This document shows positions 24,592 to 33,402 of a stretch of DNA of 64,000 nucleotides, piece by piece; position 1 is the stretch's first letter; every line of letters begins with the position of its first letter. A program made the position numbers and the translations under genes. Under the pieces are notes generated by a model. The model made no database searches and was not told the origin of the DNA. It saw only the letters and a list, made by a program, of their open reading frames with translations. The stretch is from JANNBN01 sp031430595. GTDB taxonomy: Bacteria; Actinomycetota; Acidimicrobiia; Acidimicrobiales; JANYDT01. Location: contig JANPBU010000028.1 in assembly GCA_031430595.1 (NCBI GenBank), forward strand, positions 139,137-203,136, written 5' to 3'.

Positions 24592-27365
24592 TACTTGCTT
24601 CGATTGTTGCCCTCGCTGAAGGGGCAAGTAAGAACGTTTTGTTGGAAATTCTCATCATTTTGGTTGCCGCCAAATGCGCCGCTGAGATTGCGGATCGACT
24701 GAAAATACCAACTGTCGTTGGCGAAATTGTTGCTGGCATAGCCATTGGCCCGCATTCGCTGCGCCTGGTTTCAACCAACGACGTACTGATCACCCTCGCC
24801 GAGATCGGCGTCATTTTGTTGCTACTTGAAGTCGGAATGGAGATGGACCTCCGGGAACTGAAGTCGGTCGGCAAGGCTGCGCTTTCGGTCGCCGTCGTTG
24901 GGGTCGTTGTGCCGATTGCTGGCGGTTTTGGGGTCACGAGGGCCCTCGGTCTCAACCGCAATGCCGCACTCTTCATCGCGGCAGCACTTACTGCAACAAG
25001 CGTTGGAATTACCGCTCGCGTGTTCGGCGACCTGCGAGCGCTTGCCACCAGAGAAGCGCAAACAGTGTTGGGCGCGGCTGTCGCCGACGATGTTATTGGC
25101 CTCATCGTTTTGACTGTGGTCGTTCGAATCGTGACCGGAACCGGAAGCGTTTCGGTGATGTCGGTTGGTGGCGTAATAGTTCTCGCCGTGGCATTTTTGG
25201 TCGTCTGTACCACGGTAGGTGTGCTTGGGGCACCGAGACTCTTTACTTGGATTGAACGCCGAGCCCGATCGTCTTCGACACTGTTGGTTTTGGCTTTGGC
25301 TTTCGCACTTGGTGTGGCCCAACTGGCAACCCTCGCAAAACTTGCCCCGATCATTGGTGCGTTCGTCGCTGGCCTCTCGCTCGGAAGAACAGATTCTGCT
25401 GCCCGTATTCAACGTGAACTTACGCCGGTTGGGCACATGTTCATCCCGGTCTTTTTCTTGCAAATTGGTATCAATGTAGATGTACGTACCTTTGTCGACC
25501 CGAGGGTGTTGGGCATCGCTGCAGTCGTGACCGTTGTTGCAATTCTTGGAAAAGTTGTCGCAGGGTGGGCGGCGGTAGGAACTTCGTCTGACCGCTTACT
25601 GATTGGTCTTGGCATGATCCCTCGTGGTGAGGTCGGCTTGATCTTTGCCTCGATCGGTCTGAAAAATGGTGTCCTTGACAAAGACCTTTATGCTGCGGTG
25701 TTGTTGATGGTGTTGGTAACCACGCTGGTTACTCCACCGCTCTTGAGTTGGCGGGTTGGGCGCATGAGAGCCAACGCGTTTGAAGTTGCATCAGCTACGT
25801 CAACTTCCCAAAACGGAGAACAATATTTGGCATTTGTGTTGCAATCAGCAATTGATGCTGCGCGCGCCCAACCGACAGCATCCACACTTGATCGACTCGC
25901 TGTGGAGCACGATGGACCGCTGAAGTGGGGTAGTCAAGAACGAGGGTTGTTTGATCGGTTGTTGATTGAAGGATCACCACGATCATGGCGTTTGCTTGAC
26001 TCAACCCGGGTTCTTGATCGGGCACTTCCGGAACTTGAAACGTTCCTTGAACGTCGTCGACGAGATTCGAGCATTCTTGACCCGGCGGCCGTCCATCGCT
26101 TCGATGTGCTCGACCGTATAAGGTTGGCGACACACAACAGCGAAGCTGACTATGCGACCCGAGGCGATGCTCGTGCTCACAAACGCTATTTGTCGCTGCA
26201 ACACCCTCGTCGGGTTCTGCTCGCTGCGTGGCTCATCGATCTCATTGGGTCAGACCCCGAAGCGTTTCGGTCATGTCGCTCAACCATTGAACAGCTCGGT
26301 GGTGACGCAGACGACATCGATGCGATTGGATCTCTCATTGAAGAACAAGAACTGCTTCGTGCTGCGGCCATTCGACCAGACGGATTAAGCCACGACAGTG
26401 TGCTTCGTGTGGCGGTTCATTTACGTGAACGAGAACGTGCCAGTGCACTTTCCGTATTGAGTATCTCGATTAACTCACTCGAACCGTGGGAACGTTCGCG
26501 TCTCGATGAACTTGATGACTTGGTTCATGCTTCGCTGAACTCGCCACTTCTGGCAGGTTCTGCGGTCACGTTGATTGATGCGAAGCGATCACAAGCCACC
26601 GCCTTGTTGCGGCCCGGCTCGCCAGCGGTCGATCGCGTCTCGACGGCACCAATTTCCTACATTTTGTGCGAAGAGCCTGCGGCGATTGCTACACAGGTAG
26701 CGTTGCTTGACCCGATTCCGGCAAAGAACAAATTTGTGGTCGCTTTGCAACATGACGACGATGATGTCACCCGGATTCTGATTGCAAGCCGGGACAGGCA
26801 AGGCCTACTCGCGCACACCACCGCAGTACTAGAACGTTTCGGTGCTGACCTGAGCGATGCCGTGATCGCAACATGGGGTGACGGCGGCGCGTTGCAGGTA
26901 TTCAGAGCCCGCAAACTCAAAGCCACTATTGATGACCTGGCTCTGCTCGGTGCCGAGTTGGCCTCTGAGTTAGAACGAACGGTTGGCACGGTTCGAGCGT
27001 CGACCCCCATTCCCGATGCGATCGTTCATTTTGATAACGGGGCGTCGCCGTGGCACACCATCTGCGAGGTTCGAGCAACTGATCGGCGTGGTCTGCTTCA
27101 CGCCCTGGCCTCTGCGGTCGCGGTTGCTGGTGCAGACGTGCACGCAGCACGCATCACAACGGCCGACGACATGGCCCTCGACACGTTTGATGTGACTGAC
27201 CGTACCGGGCGAAAACTTGATGAGTCGATGCAAAATGCGCTTCGCGAGACGCTTCGAATGGGCAGTGCGGCAACGACAACTACACAACGCCGCTTCCTGG
27301 GAACCAAAATTGGGCCGAAAACCGGCTCTACGAACAGGCTTGGAACAAAGTCGAAACATTCGTGA
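24588..27365 (+). CDS. CPA2 cation:proton antiporter fused to a GlnD-like regulatory region with two ACT domains
   Basis: About 925 residues. The first 390 form a KefB-type CPA2 exchanger of about 12 helices, with the ion-site pair Asp-Asp in GAAVADDVIGL and the GMIPRGEVGLIFA loop. After a linker, a region resembles the GlnD HD domain (VHRFDVLDRIRL, then VLLAAWLIDLIG, where GlnD has LLHDIGK) but the HD metal residues are lost. Two ACT domains follow: ASRDRQGLLAHTTAVLERFG and ATDRRGLLHALASAVAVAGA, each with the GlnD-like tail (LDTFDVTDRTG in the second). In GlnD these ACT domains sense glutamine. The ammonium transporter is the next gene, so antiport is probably gated by nitrogen status. Start at GTG 24588 or TTG/ATG 24558. 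Confidence 0.85.
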   Translation: MILASIVALAEGASKNVLLEILIILVAAKCAAEIADRLKIPTVVGEIVAGIAIGPHSLRLVSTNDVLITLAEIGVILLLLEVGMEMDLRELKSVGKAALSVAVVGVVVPIAGGFGVTRALGLNRNAALFIAAALTATSVGITARVFGDLRALATREAQTVLGAAVADDVIGLIVLTVVVRIVTGTGSVSVMSVGGVIVLAVAFLVVCTTVGVLGAPRLFTWIERRARSSSTLLVLALAFALGVAQLATLAKLAPIIGAFVAGLSLGRTDSAARIQRELTPVGHMFIPVFFLQIGINVDVRTFVDPRVLGIAAVVTVVAILGKVVAGWAAVGTSSDRLLIGLGMIPRGEVGLIFASIGLKNGVLDKDLYAAVLLMVLVTTLVTPPLLSWRVGRMRANAFEVASATSTSQNGEQYLAFVLQSAIDAARAQPTASTLDRLAVEHDGPLKWGSQERGLFDRLLIEGSPRSWRLLDSTRVLDRALPELETFLERRRRDSSILDPAAVHRFDVLDRIRLATHNSEADYATRGDARAHKRYLSLQHPRRVLLAAWLIDLIGSDPEAFRSCRSTIEQLGGDADDIDAIGSLIEEQELLRAAAIRPDGLSHDSVLRVAVHLRERERASALSVLSISINSLEPWERSRLDELDDLVHASLNSPLLAGSAVTLIDAKRSQATALLRPGSPAVDRVSTAPISYILCEEPAAIATQVALLDPIPAKNKFVVALQHDDDDVTRILIASRDRQGLLAHTTAVLERFGADLSDAVIATWGDGGALQVFRARKLKATIDDLALLGAELASELERTVGTVRASTPIPDAIVHFDNGASPWHTICEVRATDRRGLLHALASAVAVAGADVHAARITTADDMALDTFDVTDRTGRKLDESMQNALRETLRMGSAATTTTQRRFLGTKIGPKTGSTNRLGTKSKHS

Positions 27366-27448
27366 CGCAGAGGCGAAATTTCTTGTTTGTAGGTTGAAAG
27401 GGTCATCACGACACCACCACCTGAATCGCAAGGAGCTGCGAAACACCT

Positions 27449-28960
27449 ATGTCCACCTCCCGTTTTTTGAAAACCCCTCGTTACCTGAAACTAGGTGCGC
27501 TGACTATCGGGGCTCTTGCAGTATCTCTGGTGCTCGCACCCGGTGCGCTAGCCCAGGCCATTGATCCGAAGATCTCTGTTACGGGCAAAGAACTTGCCGC
27601 GACGAACGAGTCGTTAAACCTTCTCTGGATTGTGATCGGAGCCGCACTTGTCGTCTTTATGCAGGCCGGGTTTGCGCTGGTTGAAACTGGCATGTGCCGA
27701 GCCAAACATGCGGCGCATGTGGTCAGCACTAACTTTGCAATCTTCGGTCTTGGTTTCGTTGGGTTCATGCTCATCGGCTTCCCCTTAGCTTTCGGAAACT
27801 GGTCGTATCCTGGTTACTTCGGCTACGACAAAGCAGTCGGTCAGGCATTACTTGGCAGCGGAGATTGGATCTTCCTGAACTGGGCGAAACCGTTTCTTTT
27901 CGGTGGCGCCCAAAGCACGCCTGCCGTACTTGGCTTCTTCCTCTACATGGTGGCCTTCATGGACACCGTCGCCACGATTCCAACCGGTTCAATGGCGGAG
28001 CGTTGGAAGTGGAACAGTTTCGTTATCTGGGGTTTGTTTTGCGGGGCGATCTATTACCCAATCTTTGCGGCCTGGACGTGGGGAGGCGGTTGGTTGAGCC
28101 AAATCGGCGATTCGATGAGCCTTGGTCACGGCTACGTTGACTTTGCTGGTTCTGGAGTGGTGCACGCAGTCGGAGGCGTCGCCGCCCTTGCGGGCGCGTT
28201 GGTGCTGGGCCCTCGAATCGGCAAGTTTGGGTCCGACGGCAAACCCCGAACCTTGACCGCTCATCACCTTCCCATGGCCATGCTTGGTACGTTCATCTTG
28301 TTGTTTGGTTGGTTCGGGTTCAACGCAGCATCAACGTTCGCGGCGACTGACCGTCAGTTTGCGATCGTCGCAGCCAACACCGGAATCGCCGCAGCATTCG
28401 GCGCTGTTGCTGCGATGTTTCAGGTGATGTTCACCGGCGGCAAGAAGCCCGACCCTGGAATGATGATTAACGGAATGCTTGCCGGGCTCGTTGCCATCAC
28501 CGCACCATGCGCCTTTGTTTCACCTTGGGCCGCTGCCGTCATTGGCGTAACTGCATCAATCATCATGAGTTTCTCGGTCAAGTTCTGGGAAGCACGAGGG
28601 ATCGACGACCCGGTAGGTGCCATAAGCGTACATGGTGTTTGCGGCATCTATGGGGTGCTCTGCGTAGGCATCTTCGCAAACGGGTCGTACGGTGCCGGAT
28701 GGAATTTCCTTGATCGTCAATGGACCAAAGACAACGGCGTCACTGGTTTGCTTTATGGCGAAACCGGTCAGTTTCTTGCCCAACTCGTTGGTGCAGTAGT
28801 ACTCGCGACCGTAATCTTTGGGGTTGCGTATGCATTCTTCGCCATCCAGAACAAGCTCACCAAGGGCGGAATTCGCTCGAGTGAAGAAGACGAACTGGAA
28901 GGCCTCGACATGCCTGAGATGGGCGTACTTGCGTACCCAGAGTTTGCAATGGCCGAATAG
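27449..28960 (+). CDS. amt: Ammonium transporter
   Basis: A 503-residue Amt/MEP channel. It has an N-terminal signal-like segment (LTIGALAVSLVLAPGALAQA), then eleven helices with the hallmark regions NLLWIVIGAALVVFMQAGFA, VETGMCRAKHAAHV, AFMDTVATIPTGSMAERW, FAGSGVVHAVGG (first pore histidine), LFGWFGFNAAST and DDPVGAISVHGVCGIYG (second pore histidine). It moves ammonium into the cell. A Shine-Dalgarno AAGGAG lies about 13 bases before the ATG. No glnK follows; a terminator does. It directly follows the ACT-domain antiporter gene, which suggests joint regulation by nitrogen. Confidence 0.95.
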   Translation: MSTSRFLKTPRYLKLGALTIGALAVSLVLAPGALAQAIDPKISVTGKELAATNESLNLLWIVIGAALVVFMQAGFALVETGMCRAKHAAHVVSTNFAIFGLGFVGFMLIGFPLAFGNWSYPGYFGYDKAVGQALLGSGDWIFLNWAKPFLFGGAQSTPAVLGFFLYMVAFMDTVATIPTGSMAERWKWNSFVIWGLFCGAIYYPIFAAWTWGGGWLSQIGDSMSLGHGYVDFAGSGVVHAVGGVAALAGALVLGPRIGKFGSDGKPRTLTAHHLPMAMLGTFILLFGWFGFNAASTFAATDRQFAIVAANTGIAAAFGAVAAMFQVMFTGGKKPDPGMMINGMLAGLVAITAPCAFVSPWAAAVIGVTASIIMSFSVKFWEARGIDDPVGAISVHGVCGIYGVLCVGIFANGSYGAGWNFLDRQWTKDNGVTGLLYGETGQFLAQLVGAVVLATVIFGVAYAFFAIQNKLTKGGIRSSEEDELEGLDMPEMGVLAYPEFAMAE

Positions 28961-29051
28961 CAAAGGATTCCAGGACATTTACGTCACCCCTGATCGTAAG
29001 TGTCTTGGTTTTCTGGTCACTCAACACGGGAGGTGAGTGATCGGTAAAGAT

Positions 29052-29086
29052 CGGGCCGGTACCTGAAAAGGTATCGGCCCGGTTTT
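29052..29086 (+). terminator. Rho-independent terminator after amt
   Basis: A strong hairpin: CGGGCCGGTACCT pairs with AGGTATCGGCCCG around a GAAA loop, with a single mismatch, followed by G and TTTT. It lies about 90 bases after the amt stop and would end the 24.3-29.0 kb transcript. Confidence 0.85.
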
Positions 29087-29129
29087 CGTCTCGTCAGGTA
29101 ATCGCGCTTAAGCGGTGGTCAAGTAGCAG

Positions 29130-29765
29130 CTAGGTAGTTTCGTGCCGGTTGATTTGGCTGATTCGGGCTAGCAACATGTCGATGGCAGGTTCGTTCATAC
29201 CGCCATGAGGAATGATGACATCGGCGTAGCGTTTGGAAGGTTCGATGAATTGCAGATGCGCTGGTCGTACCGTGTCGAGGTATTGCTGAATGACTGATTC
29301 CGCGCTTCGTCCACGTTGTGAAATGTCTCGCTGTAGGCGCCGGATGAATCGAACGTCGGCATCGGCATCGACGAACACTTTAAGATCCATAAGTGAACGT
29401 AGTTCTGGTTCCCAGAGCACCAATAGACCCTCAACCACAATAATTGGTGCGCTGCGTACATACGTTGTTGTGGGTAGTCTTGCGTGAGTTGCAAAGTCGT
29501 AAACCGGCACTTCAACGGGGTTCCCCCCACGTAACGAAGCCAACTGACAACGCATGAGTTCCCAATCGAACGCATCAGGGTGGTCGTAATCGACGCTGAC
29601 GCGCTCATCGAACGAAAGATGCTCACGGTTCGCGTAATACGAGTCAAGCGCCATTACCGCCACACGCTCGTGGCCAGCCATGGCAATCACCCGGTCGGCA
29701 ACGGTGCTTTTTCCTGATCCACTTCCGCCCGCAACGCCTATGACAAAAGTTTGTTGATCAGCCAC
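29130..29765 (-). CDS. udk: Uridine kinase
   Basis: A 211-residue P-loop nucleoside kinase. Walker A is GVAGGSGSGKSTVA. The uridine-binding part is ALDSYYANREHLSFDERVS followed by NYDHPDAFD-type sequence (here VDYDHPDAFDWELM). The lid has RRLQRDISQRGRS, and VRPAHLQFIEPSKRYADVIIP is the typical C-terminal part. It phosphorylates uridine and cytidine in pyrimidine salvage. It is convergent with amt and 20 bases downstream of kynureninase on the same strand. Confidence 0.93.
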   Translation of the reverse strand: MADQQTFVIGVAGGSGSGKSTVADRVIAMAGHERVAVMALDSYYANREHLSFDERVSVDYDHPDAFDWELMRCQLASLRGGNPVEVPVYDFATHARLPTTTYVRSAPIIVVEGLLVLWEPELRSLMDLKVFVDADADVRFIRRLQRDISQRGRSAESVIQQYLDTVRPAHLQFIEPSKRYADVIIPHGGMNEPAIDMLLARISQINRHETT

Positions 29766-29785
29766 AGACTCAACCTACCTTGCGT

Positions 29786-31042
29786 TCAAGTGACGGCATT
29801 GCGTTGATGAAACTTGGGTTGATCCCATTCGTTGGATGCCATAATTTCGTATAGATGTTGCACCGCGTCGTTTACATCGACGAACTGCAGATACAGCGGC
29901 GTGAAACCGAATCGAACGAGGTTAGGGGCCCGAAAGTCACCAATGACACCCCTGGCAATCAGGGCCTGCATAATCGGATATCCGTGTTCGTGAGCATACG
30001 AAACTTGGCTTCCACGTTGTGCCGAGTCGGTTGGGCTCGCCAGGATGAAGTTGAAGCCGTTTGCGATGAGGCGCTCGGCAACCAAACGAATAAAGAAGTC
30101 AGACAACTCAACGCTTTTTGCTCTGACTACCGCCATTTCGATGCCGTCATACGTTGCGACACCCTCGCCAAGGGCAATCATCGACAGTACCGGTGGCGTG
30201 CCGATGGTGAGTCGACCAACCCCCTCGGCAGGAACATACGACTCGGCGAGCGAAAACGGGTCGACGTGCCCGAGCCACCCCTGAAGCATCGGGCGGACCA
30301 ATGGTTGTAGTCGACGGGCGACGTACATAAACGCGGGTGCACCCGGCCCACCGTTGAGGTACTTATATCCGCAGCCAGCAGCGAAATCAACATCAAGGCC
30401 GTTGAGGTCGACCTCCACTGCGCCAGCTGAATGGGCAAGGTCCCACAGGACGAGCGCGCCTTGCGAATGGGCTGCATCCGTCACACCTCGCATATCGAAT
30501 CGCTCACCCGAGCGGTAGTCAACATCTGTGACCACGACCAGTGCAGTGTCGTTATCGATAGAGGCCGCAATGTCACAACGTTCAACGCGCCGAACCTCGT
30601 GGCCAAGCACCGAAGCGATTCCTTCCAAAACGTACAGGTCGGAAGGGAAGTTGTGAGACTCGGTCAAGATGACCCTTCGATCTGGGCGCAATCGAAGTGC
30701 CGCGGTCACGAGTTTGAAGAGGTTCGTGGAAAGGTTATCGGCACATATCACCGTGTCGGGGGCTGCACCGATGAGCCGGGCAATGCTGTTTCCGATGGTT
30801 TGAGCCATCGTCATCCAACCGTGGTCGTTCCAACCTCGAATGAGACTGTTTCCCCACTCGGTCGTCATCGCTTCAACGACCCGGGCCTTTGTCGAACGGG
30901 GCAGCACTCCAAGGCTATTCCCGTCGAGGTAGATGACGTCGGCGGGAAGATCGAACCGGTCACGGGCGAAGGCCAATGGGTCGAGCCGATCTCGTTCGAT
31001 AGCGTCAGCGCGAGAAACAGGTTGCAGCGTGAGATCAGACAT
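29786..31042 (-). CDS. kynU: Kynureninase
   Basis: A 418-residue PLP enzyme. N-terminal YLDGNSLGVLPRST, then IRGWNDHGWM, the VTDVDYRSGERFDM strand, ALVLWDLAHSAGAVEVDLNG with the PLP-binding Asp, and the lysine motif GCGYKYLNGGPGAP are all present. It hydrolyses kynurenine to anthranilate and alanine. The ATG at 31042 (MSDLTLQPVSRAD) is chosen over the upstream in-frame start, which would reach into the promoter of the divergent GNAT. No tryptophan dioxygenase or formamidase is adjacent. Confidence 0.92.
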   Translation of the reverse strand: MSDLTLQPVSRADAIERDRLDPLAFARDRFDLPADVIYLDGNSLGVLPRSTKARVVEAMTTEWGNSLIRGWNDHGWMTMAQTIGNSIARLIGAAPDTVICADNLSTNLFKLVTAALRLRPDRRVILTESHNFPSDLYVLEGIASVLGHEVRRVERCDIAASIDNDTALVVVTDVDYRSGERFDMRGVTDAAHSQGALVLWDLAHSAGAVEVDLNGLDVDFAAGCGYKYLNGGPGAPAFMYVARRLQPLVRPMLQGWLGHVDPFSLAESYVPAEGVGRLTIGTPPVLSMIALGEGVATYDGIEMAVVRAKSVELSDFFIRLVAERLIANGFNFILASPTDSAQRGSQVSYAHEHGYPIMQALIARGVIGDFRAPNLVRFGFTPLYLQFVDVNDAVQHLYEIMASNEWDQPKFHQRNAVT

Positions 31043-31115
31043 CGGCCGAGATCCTACGCGACGCATTGCTTGTCTCCCGAAGCACACGAGGTTCAGGAGC
31101 ACACCACGTTCTACA

Positions 31116-31631
31116 GTGATCGACGTGAACGTTCGTGACGCAGATTACAAAGATCTTGGCGAAATTTGCGGTTTGTATAACGCACTGATCCAAACCGAAA
31201 CCATTACTTGGACTGAAGATCTGCAAACGCTGCAAGAACGAACCCAATGGTATGAGCAACAAAGACTTCGGCTGCGTCCCGTGTTGGTTGCTGAGGTTGA
31301 TGCGGTGGTCGTCGGGTTCGCGTCATACGGCGATTTTCGGGGTGCAGGGAAGTGGTCGGGTTACCGCGACACTGTTGAACACACCATTCATGTGGCGCGC
31401 TCCCATTGGGGAAACGGGGTTGGTCGTGCACTTATTGAGGTGCTTATCGCTCGTGCCATTCTCGACGGCGTGCACGTCATGGTCGGTGGGATCGATAGTG
31501 CCAATACTGCGTCATTGGTGTTTCACAACCGACTCGGCTTTTCTGAAGTGGGTCGGATGCCCGAGGTGGGTCAAAAGTTCGGTCGTTGGCTTGACCTGGT
31601 TTTTATGCAGTTGATACTTTCGAAAGAGTGA
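31116..31631 (+). CDS. GNAT N-acetyltransferase (phosphinothricin-acetyltransferase-like)
   Basis: A 171-residue acetyltransferase. The N-terminal ADYKDLGEICGLYNALIQTE and the central VLVAEVDAVVVGFASYGDFR are GNAT strands. The acetyl-CoA loop is ARSHWGNGVGRALIEVLIARA. The C-terminal part, SANTASLVFHNRLGFSEVG, followed by WLDLVFMQLIL, is typical of the PAT/MnaT subfamily that acetylates methionine derivatives or phosphinothricin. Start GTG at 31116; a second GTG at 31125 is possible. It is divergent from kynureninase. Substrate unproven. Confidence 0.88.
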   Translation: MIDVNVRDADYKDLGEICGLYNALIQTETITWTEDLQTLQERTQWYEQQRLRLRPVLVAEVDAVVVGFASYGDFRGAGKWSGYRDTVEHTIHVARSHWGNGVGRALIEVLIARAILDGVHVMVGGIDSANTASLVFHNRLGFSEVGRMPEVGQKFGRWLDLVFMQLILSKE

Positions 31632-31652
31632 CTATTCCGCAGATGAAATGAA

Positions 31653-31715
31653 CCTCCGGAACCTACGGTCCCCTCCGACACCCCTCCGGAACCTCTCCGG
31701 AACCCCTCCGACACC
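31653..31715. repeat. Five degenerate copies of an 11-bp C-rich unit
   Basis: CCTCCGGAACC occurs at 31653 and 31683 and, with one change, near 31694. CCTCCGACACC occurs at 31672 and 31705. They alternate in a 63-base block after the GNAT stop. The following CCCCCAAAAAGGGG may form a weak hairpin. No gene is visible in 31632-31857. Confidence 0.7.
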
Positions 31716-31763
31716 CAAAACCCCCAAAAAGGGGTGTTTCCTTCGAGGATCGGGGCGCTATTC

Positions 31764-31798
31764 GGGGTTTTGGGCGTGGACCATGGGGTTTTGGGCGT
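31764..31798. repeat. 14-bp direct repeat, G-rich
   Basis: GGGGTTTTGGGCGT occurs exactly at 31764-31777 and 31785-31798, a 21-base period. With GGGG runs at 31731 and 31752, the stretch 31731-31797 has the G-run spacing of a possible G-quadruplex on the plus strand, just upstream of the IclR gene. Confidence 0.7.
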
Positions 31799-31825
31799 TT
31801 TACCGTTGTTTCGGTGGCTCGGATT

Positions 31826-31849
31826 GTGGGACCACCCGCGATGTGGGAC
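31826..31849. promoter_or_regulatory. Candidate IclR autoregulatory half-sites
   Basis: GTGGGAC occurs at 31826-31832 and again at 31843-31849, ending 8 bases before the IclR ATG. The same heptamer is the arm of the perfect palindrome before the corrinoid operon at 32634-32650. Assignment to the IclR protein is an inference from position. Confidence 0.5.
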
Positions 31850-31857
31850 AGTAAGGA

Positions 31858-32610
31858 ATGACCGGTGTGCAATCAATCGAACGGGCCTTCACTGTTCTTG
31901 CTTGCATTCGCGCCGGGGCCGCCGGGGTTTCCGAAATCGCCCAAGGGACGGGCCTTCCCAAAAGCACGGTCTCACGGCTGTTGCTGACGCTGGCCGACGT
32001 TGGCGCTGTAGAAGTCATTCCAAGTGGCCACGGGTACCGAATTGGGCCCGTTCTGTACGACCTCGGCACTTCGGTTGGCCCGCGACGCTCGATTATCGAC
32101 GTCGCTCGACCGTTCCTGATTGAACTAACTCGGCTTACTGGCGAGGCGGCCGGACTATCCGTTCTTGCCGGAAACAAGTCGTTGTGCGTCGAAAGTATCG
32201 AGTCCCATACCGATATTCAGGTACGTGACTGGACAGGTGTGCGGGCGGACCCGTATCTCGGATCGGGTGGTCTTGTGTTGCTGAGTGGACTAACCATCGA
32301 AGCGGTTGCCGCAGTTTGTCCTGAACCGCTTAACACCCCAACCCCGTTTTCGATCTCGACGCTCGCAGAATTGCACGCCCGCCTGGTGGTCATACGCCGC
32401 GAAGGTCATGGTTGGGCCGTCAACGAATTCGTTGATGGTCTCACTTCGGTTGCTGCTCCGGTTCACGATCGAAAAACCGGCCTCATCATTGCAGCTGTTC
32501 ATGTGCACGGCCCGTCGTTTCGGTTTCCGGGAGCTGCGACCAAAGAACTGGTTGATCAAGTCACTGCTGCGGCGAGCCGAATAACTGCCTTGCTTCACAA
32601 AGAACGCTAA
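31858..32610 (+). CDS. IclR family transcriptional regulator
   Basis: A 250-residue protein. The N-terminal winged helix has VQSIERAFTVLACIRAGAAG, then VSEIAQGTGLPKSTVSRLLL and VIPSGHGYRIGPVLYDLG. The C-terminal GAF-like effector domain has the IclR patterns YLGSGGLVLLSG, EGHGWAVNEFVDGLTSVAAP and a final AASRITALLHKER. It sits 82 bases upstream of the corrinoid protein gene in the same direction and probably controls it. GTGGGAC sites flank it on both sides. Confidence 0.9.
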   Translation: MTGVQSIERAFTVLACIRAGAAGVSEIAQGTGLPKSTVSRLLLTLADVGAVEVIPSGHGYRIGPVLYDLGTSVGPRRSIIDVARPFLIELTRLTGEAAGLSVLAGNKSLCVESIESHTDIQVRDWTGVRADPYLGSGGLVLLSGLTIEAVAAVCPEPLNTPTPFSISTLAELHARLVVIRREGHGWAVNEFVDGLTSVAAPVHDRKTGLIIAAVHVHGPSFRFPGAATKELVDQVTAAASRITALLHKER

Positions 32611-32633
32611 GCTAAATCCCGCTATACGGAACT

Positions 32634-32650
32634 GTCCCACCTGGTGGGAC
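32634..32650. promoter_or_regulatory. Perfect palindrome before the corrinoid operon
   Basis: GTCCCACCTGGTGGGAC is an 8+1+8 perfect inverted repeat, 43 bases before the corrinoid protein ATG. It is the best candidate IclR operator. The half-site GTGGGAC recurs twice before the iclR gene itself. Confidence 0.65.
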
Positions 32651-32692
32651 TGGTCCGGTCAGAACTCGGTACCCACAATCGAAGGAGTCACC

Positions 32693-33385
32693 ATGAGTGA
32701 CGCAGACGAACTCGACCTCTCAAGCCTCAGTGACGAAGACCTCGTCGCGCAAATGCATGATGACCTCTACGACGGCATGGCGCCCGAAATTGCAGAGGGT
32801 ACTCAATTGCTGCTTGACCGCAACTGGACAGCACAAGCAGTGCTCGACAAAGCGTTGGTTGAGGGAATGCGAATTGTGGGCATTGACTTTAGAGACGGCA
32901 TTTTGTTCGTTCCAGAGGTACTGCTTTCAGCGAACGCCATGAAGGCAGGAATGGCCCTACTTCGCCCAATCCTTGCTGCGAATGGTGCCGAACCAATTGG
33001 TCGAGTCGTCATAGGAACTGTGAAGGGCGATATTCACGACATCGGAAAGAACCTGGTGGCCATGATGATGGAAGGTGCCGGTTTCGAGGTATTTGACCTC
33101 GGTATCAATACCGATGTCGATAGCTACCTTGGCGCACTCGCCGAACACAAGCCCGACATTCTCGGTATGTCAGCGCTGCTCACGACCACCATGCCCTACA
33201 TGAAGGTTGTCATCGACACCTTGATTGAACGAGGTATGCGCAGTGATTACATCGTTCTGGTGGGTGGTGCGCCGCTCAACGAAGAGTTCGGAAAAGCAAT
33301 CGGTGCTGACGCGTATTGCCGTGACGCTGCAGTTGCGGCCGAGACGGCCAAGACTCTGGTTGCTGCGCGCCGCCTCGCCGCCTAA
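32693..33385 (+). CDS. Methyltransferase corrinoid protein
   Basis: A 230-residue cobalamin carrier of the MtbC/MttC type. The first 90 residues are the helical cap (B12-binding-2: VLDKALVEGMRIVGIDFRDG). Residues 104-225 are the Rossmann B12 domain with the base-off motif Asp-x-His-x-x-Gly at 113-118 (GDIHDIGKN), plus GMSALLTTTMPYM and LVGGAPLNEEFG. It accepts the methyl group from the MttB-like enzyme and gives it to the pterin methyltransferase. An AAGGAG lies 6 bases before the ATG. It is the first gene of the operon. Confidence 0.93.
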   Translation: MSDADELDLSSLSDEDLVAQMHDDLYDGMAPEIAEGTQLLLDRNWTAQAVLDKALVEGMRIVGIDFRDGILFVPEVLLSANAMKAGMALLRPILAANGAEPIGRVVIGTVKGDIHDIGKNLVAMMMEGAGFEVFDLGINTDVDSYLGALAEHKPDILGMSALLTTTMPYMKVVIDTLIERGMRSDYIVLVGGAPLNEEFGKAIGADAYCRDAAVAAETAKTLVAARRLAA

Positions 33386-33402
33386 GTATCTGGTGGTTGC
33401 AC

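Noticed and set aside
24822..25463. 213-codon minus-strand frame with many Asn, Arg and His
   Set aside because: Shadow of the CPA2 membrane domain; no start signal or recognisable fold.
31571..31876. Pro/Gly-rich minus-strand frame across the repeat block
   Set aside because: The frame comes from the C-rich repeats and overlaps the GNAT end and the IclR start.
32611..32692. Cobalamin riboswitch before the corrinoid operon
   Set aside because: Only 82 bases are available and a palindrome fills part of them. No B12-box-like sequence is seen.
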